Below, piece by piece: positions 59,666 to 64,000 of a stretch of 64,000 nt of DNA; the first letter of the stretch is position 1; every line of letters begins with the position of its first letter. The stretch is from Phlebiopsis flavidoalba (Eukaryota > Basidiomycota > Agaricomycetes > Polyporales > Phanerochaetaceae): contig JAOCPU010000076.1 in NCBI GenBank assembly GCA_035772785.1, positions 1-64,000 on the forward strand, in the 5' to 3' direction. The notes under the pieces were generated by a model. It searched no databases. It had not been told where the DNA came from and saw only the letters and a list, made by a program, of their open reading frames with translations. The position numbers were made by a program, and so were the translations under genes.

Positions 59666-62133
59666 GACCAAGCAAGAGTGGAAACAGCGCTGCGCATGGA
59701 ACGTCGGTATTTAAGCACGTACCGCGTCTGTATCCTCACCGTACCTGGCTGGATGCAGATAGAGTCAGTTCTTAATGCGATCAACAAGATGTCCCGTTGC
59801 AAAGGGCCCCGAAAACGGTGTATCCGGTACTACAGTGGGCTCTGCATACCGAGTGCCAAAGCGATAAGCTCAGGATGGCATCTTTCGATATAGTTGTGCG
59901 ATGAGTCAAAAGGAAACCGTTTGACCTGAAGGTAATCTCAAGGTTTGCTGCACGACGTGCAAAGCGGCCCCTGTACTTACATTGAAGGAGCAACAGTCAC
60001 TGCGTTCCCGTGGCCGCTACACGAGCCTCATGTAGCTCGCTGTTAATCAGCTCGCGTGAGGCTACACGAAGGGGGGGTTCAGCTAGGTCAAGGCGAGCTG
60101 GTATATAGAATCTAGCATAACCCGCACCCTCTTGATTGGTCGAGGGCGTCTATCTTGACATAGCTGGACCTAGCGGAATCCGGATCCTTCACATATCAAT
60201 ACGTCCACGTACTTGGCCTATCGGGCTCATTGATACTCCTGGCGGGAAAACGCAGTGAGTTCTGGTATCTGCTCGAAAAATGTGATGTAGTGGATGCTAC
60301 AGAGCCGAGGCATCTCCCAATCCTCAAATCCGAGTACCATGCTCGTCTTATAAAAACCTGACATCGCAGTGTGAGTATACGACAGCCACAGAAGCCCGTA
60401 TTAAGGGAACGCGCCGGACTTATGAGGTAAGAATGTTGATGACCAGAACGACTATGATGATGATCTGGCGATGGAGATTGGGATTGTATCATGTGGTATC
60501 CGTGGGGCATCTCCGGTATTTTGCTGTGGTTCAATATTCGTACTATACAATCGCATTCTTCCGAAAGGATCTAACAAAAAAAAAAAAGGCAACGAAATGC
60601 GGGGGTGTAGCGGCGGGGGTGCCGGGGCGGTGTGTCGGTGGCGCCCATCGCTCGTTCACGGTCATGTGACCGTGGCAAGTTGCCTGTGCGAAAACTGAAT
60701 TTATCGAAACTTGACACTGAACTTCACCCTCTCCATATTTCACGAATTTATCATGATGAAGGGCGCCTTATGAAGTGTGAAGATCAAGCTGAGGCCTATC
60801 GCCCTTGACGCGGCACTTTTGTTCCCGATGACGGAGAGTCGTCGTCGACGACGAGAAACACTAGCGCCGATGTCGAAATCTCTGGTTTGCGTTCGGGGTT
60901 GCCCGCTTTAACGCGAGCGGTTTGGTATGTGCGATCTGCCTTATGTCCCCTGCATCTACTATTATATGTGTTGATAGAAACACCTCTTTTAGCTTCTACC
61001 CTCGGTGGCCGCCCTTCGTGATGGGATCACCTGAAACTTGCTTTGAGTTATAATGGGGTCATGATTACCTTGCCTTCGATACGCTCCATCGCACATGGCA
61101 ATAGCAACTTTGAAGGGCTGCCGACATGAAGTGAAGTCGTGAGTGCCGTGTTTTTGACACAAAGTCTCAACGTGATCGGCTAAGGAGATACAGAAATGTC
61201 CACAATCTATCTCCCAAAGCCTTGGAGATAGACGGACCTTTATTACATGGGTTTGGTCCAGACCTTTCCCGTCATGCAGCTTTAATCAACTATACACATA
61301 CATGAACATCAAATAATAAATGTCCCAAATACTCACAAGGAATGTACGAGCTGATAGCGATTAGAGAGACGAAAGCCGCCGGAGAGCCGAAAGCTGTCTA
61401 ATCAGGGGAAGAGCCCCTCCAACACGATCTCATCTGTAGAGTCATGTTGCCACAGCTGTCAGAATCTTTCGGTTCAAACAGAAGTATCTGATCTAATAAC
61501 AAAGTGGTGTGTTCCCATGACTTCCATTCACTCTGCTGATTATAGTCCGCAAGCCTAAGTTTTTTCTCTCTTTCGGACCAAGCCTCGGTGGCAGCAGCGC
61601 TACTGGCGGCCCTAATTAAGTTGTAGAGCTGATGGTCTACGCTTCTGCGCAAATACATGGGAATCAGGAATCGTACGCCTTTGAAGTTTCACCCACTAGG
61701 ATCTCTGCAGCGCAAGTCAGATTGAACACGGCATGACCGGGGAGAATCATGGTGTCTGTTAGATGGACGAACGGTGAGCTTCGTCAGTTGTCTGGCACTC
61801 AAGATTAAATTTATCGTCTATAGCTATCCTCGCAAGCCATAGCAGAGCACGTAGGGATGAATGTTGTTTGCTGACCCCGCCACAGTATTTCACGCCAGGT
61901 TTTCCGCAAATAATGACGAGCATTTAATCGAAGTCTCGATGGAAGCAAACTCGCACTATTACGAGACAAAACCCTGTGCCCCCGGCACTGACTACGCCCA
62001 TCACCATCCAAAACGGTCCCCGATCATGACCGCCCAGATATCTGCGTACATATAGGACTCTTAGAGTCAGGCCTGTACTATCAGTTTTCTTCCTTCCCCT
62101 TACTCGGGCACTTGTTTCATCTCTTACCGCACT
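59666..62133. other. intergenic 2.5 kb, nothing recognised
   Basis: Upstream region of two DUF6534 genes in divergent orientation. It contains an A-run of about 12 near 60577 and a G-run near 60071. The frame at 61398-61658 (minus) has no recognisable motif. Confidence 0.45.
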
Positions 62134-64000
62134 ATGGCCGAGTCTCCATTCACTATCAAGCTTCCTCCCTCTCTGCTAAACGAGACGTTTTGGCGCGTTA
62201 TTCCTAGGTGTCGTGTTTACTATTTTTCTTCTGTGAGTGAGCTGTGGCGCAAAAATTCTTTTCACTAGTGGGATAGATAGTTAAATTTCGATTTTGCGCA
62301 GTTTCTATGGCATTTTGTGCCAGCAAGCTACATGCTACGCTTCTTTCAACGTTTTTCACTAACGAGAGCCGTTCTTTGAAGTATTCTGTAAGAAACCTAC
62401 CACCATCTTCACTCACCTTCACGGAGCGTGTGTGCTAGGTTCTCACAGCTGTTTGCCTGCTATAGGTACTGGCTCTATGGTAAGTCAGGGTCTCATCCTG
62501 GCTCATATGTGACAATTGAGAGCTACTACAAGGGTACTCGGATCACGCTCACCTGGCTTTCACACGATTCATCCCGTCTACATGTAAGTGGGGCCCTAGC
62601 ACTCTCAGGAACAGTGTGGTGTTGGCTAATACTCTTTGAGCATCCTGGTATCAGGATTTGGCAATTTCAATATATTTCTCGTGCCCCTCACATACCATGG
62701 TGGGCTCAATCCGAAAAACATATAATGAACCTTTAAGGATGAAAGTCCGTCTGCTAATACGTGCACAGGAGCATTCCGGTCTCTATTATTCTCACAGTAC
62801 GAAATCCGAGCGCAATGTATATCCATGCTAACGGCGCTACCCCGCTAGACCACCAGTGATACGTTGGTTAGGTTTGTGCGTATTTTCTTTTTTCCGAGCG
62901 CCAAAGTGTAAACCTGGAACTTGGGAGCTCATGTTTCTACCAGATGGTTTACGTACCGACTTTGGATCCGTAAGTATTGAAGTGTCGATTTATACTGCTC
63001 CTTTATAGCTAAATCAAACAGTGAGCGACAAGAATCGTCCTCTGTGCGTTGTTTCCGTAAGAGATTTGAATCATTGGCAGTGTCTTCCCTTCCACGTTGA
63101 TGATATTTGCTGTAGGCACTGTTATTAGCATTTGATGTTGGTAAGCGGTCGAACATCGCATCTTAGTGAATATCAGATGCTAACAAGAAAATCCAGCCAC
63201 AGGATACGGTGGGTGAATTGCACAGCCTCTGAGTATACTACAGAAATTTCTCATCGCTTCATGGGTTTGCAATTTCCGCGATGAAGGCCTCGCGGTCAAA
63301 TCGTGAGGATTCACTACAAACAATATACCTTTCACTGGTTTATACTCATGCTTTACATTGTCTTTGATGATGAAGACTTATGGTGGCCAATATTGACGAG
63401 CTAAACGAGCGTTTCTCTGTAGGCTTACACGCTTCTTCAGGGGAAGAGATGCTGATGAGTCCACACATAGCCACTATTCTATCTCGCTTTGATAGCTCCT
63501 GCAATTGCGGACCTATTCACTGCATTGAGCTTATGCTTCTATCTTCTACGACGGAGGGCGCACATGAACCGAAGGTGAGGCATTTTATAGCATATTTTAT
63601 TGCGTTACAACCTCCATTTGACGTCATTACTTTAGGACGACATCCATCCTCAACACTCTGATAGCGTACACCATAAACACTGGTCTACTCACGAGGTTTG
63701 AGGTTTTCCCGTAAGGTTTCTTGGCCGTCTGACCAGGTTATCAAAGTCTTTTTGTGGTTTCGTGTCAATTATCACCGTGAGTGTTGAGGATATATTGCAC
63801 GACCGAACACAAGATCACCCTTCATGTCGAACGACAGCATGCAACAATGCCTCAAGTGTTCGTGTTCATTGGAGGTCAGTATTCACTTACAGCTCATTCT
63901 CAGCTTACAGTTGCTCACGCCACTGTACCCCGGATCTTAGTGTATTTCCCGCTCAGTGGCCGTAGGAGGCATTTCCGTATTCTTGATTCGATTACTCATG
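62134..64000 (+). CDS. DUF6534-type integral membrane protein (third copy), 3' end cut by window
   Basis: The ATG at 62134 reads MAESPFTIKLPPSLLNET and, after correction of one extra T at 62188-62191, FGALFLGVVFTIFL, the usual first helix. Then FYGILCQQATCY near 62305-62335, FQRFSLTRAVLKYS near 62345-62390 (family FQRYPNDR), YVTIESYYKG near 62507-62535 (family YYYLVTNYG), and VITL-like helix sequence IPVSIILTVRN near 62770. The signature RTTSILNTLIAYTINTGLLT lies near 63640-63700, matching the DUF6534 motif almost exactly, followed by VVSIITVSV near 63755-63785. The last conserved segment (YxNSLLAxLNAR) is expected near or beyond the window end. Several introns of about 50-60 bp. The exons between 62840 and 63600 are unclear. 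Unknown function. Confidence 0.7.

Overview
This is nuclear DNA from a filamentous fungus, almost certainly an Agaricomycete (mushroom-forming basidiomycete). Genes are spread over both strands and cut into many short exons by introns of about 50-70 bp with GT..AG ends. Two nuclear-type tRNA genes are present. Several families typical of Agaricomycetes occur: DUF6533/DUF6534 membrane proteins, a fungal acyl-CoA oxidase-like flavoprotein, a GH44 glycosidase and a cytochrome P450 group. There are no bacterial operons, ribosome binding sites, CRISPR arrays or insertion sequences.

Layout. 0.7-3.1 kb: P450-1 (+). 3.4 kb: tRNA-Gly(GCC) (-). 3.6-5.3 kb: BBC1-like papain-fold protein (-), divergent from a small BolA protein (+, 5.5-5.9 kb). 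6.1-7.4 kb: DIM1 rRNA dimethyladenosine transferase (-). 7.6-9.3 kb: SET-domain lysine methyltransferase (+). 9.4-10.9 kb: FluG-type amidohydrolase (-). 10.9-18.1 kb: a gene-poor block with long G/C homopolymers and no recognisable gene. 18.1-20.6 kb: P450-2 (-), a paralogue of P450-1. About 22.1 kb: an isolated C-terminal remnant of a third P450 (-). 23.0 kb: an 18-bp minisatellite. 24.0-24.8 kb: a small Cys-rich surface or secreted protein (-). 25.8-28.1 kb: amino-acid/GABA-type permease (+). 28.4-31.5 kb: IGHMBP2/HCS1-like SF1 helicase (+). 32.3-34.0 kb: acyl-CoA oxidase-like gene (+). 35.0-36.9 kb: DUF6534 protein (+). 37.5-39.7 kb: MFS efflux transporter (-). 41.1-42.6 kb: DUF6533 protein (+). 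43.0-46.0 kb: GH44 endoglucanase (-). 46.9-48.3 kb: alpha/beta hydrolase (-). 48.9 kb: tRNA-Cys(GCA) (+). 49.2-53.4 kb: importin-beta/importin-13-like receptor (+). 54.5-57.1 kb: FAA-type long-chain acyl-CoA synthetase (+). 57.7-59.7 kb: second DUF6534 gene (-). 62.1 kb to the window end: third DUF6534 gene (+, truncated by the window).

Functionally the window mixes housekeeping genes (DIM1, BolA, importin, helicase, acyl-CoA synthetase, tRNAs) with environment-facing genes (P450s, GH44, MFS, permease, 7TM-like DUF6533/6534 proteins). No single pathway ties them together. Fatty-acid activation (acyl-CoA synthetase) and acyl-CoA oxidation (oxidase-like gene) are both here but 20 kb apart.

Important caveat: nearly every conserved gene, including essential single-copy ones, shows one or more 1-base frame breaks. 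Those that could be localised mostly lie in short homopolymers, often with one base too many. This looks like consensus error in the sequence rather than mass pseudogenisation, so exon limits below are approximate unless stated. I found no convincing wholly new system. The best leads are the minimal BBC1/papain-fold protein, the DUF6533/6534 cluster, the Cys-rich surface protein and the inverted P450 paralogues with a third remnant.
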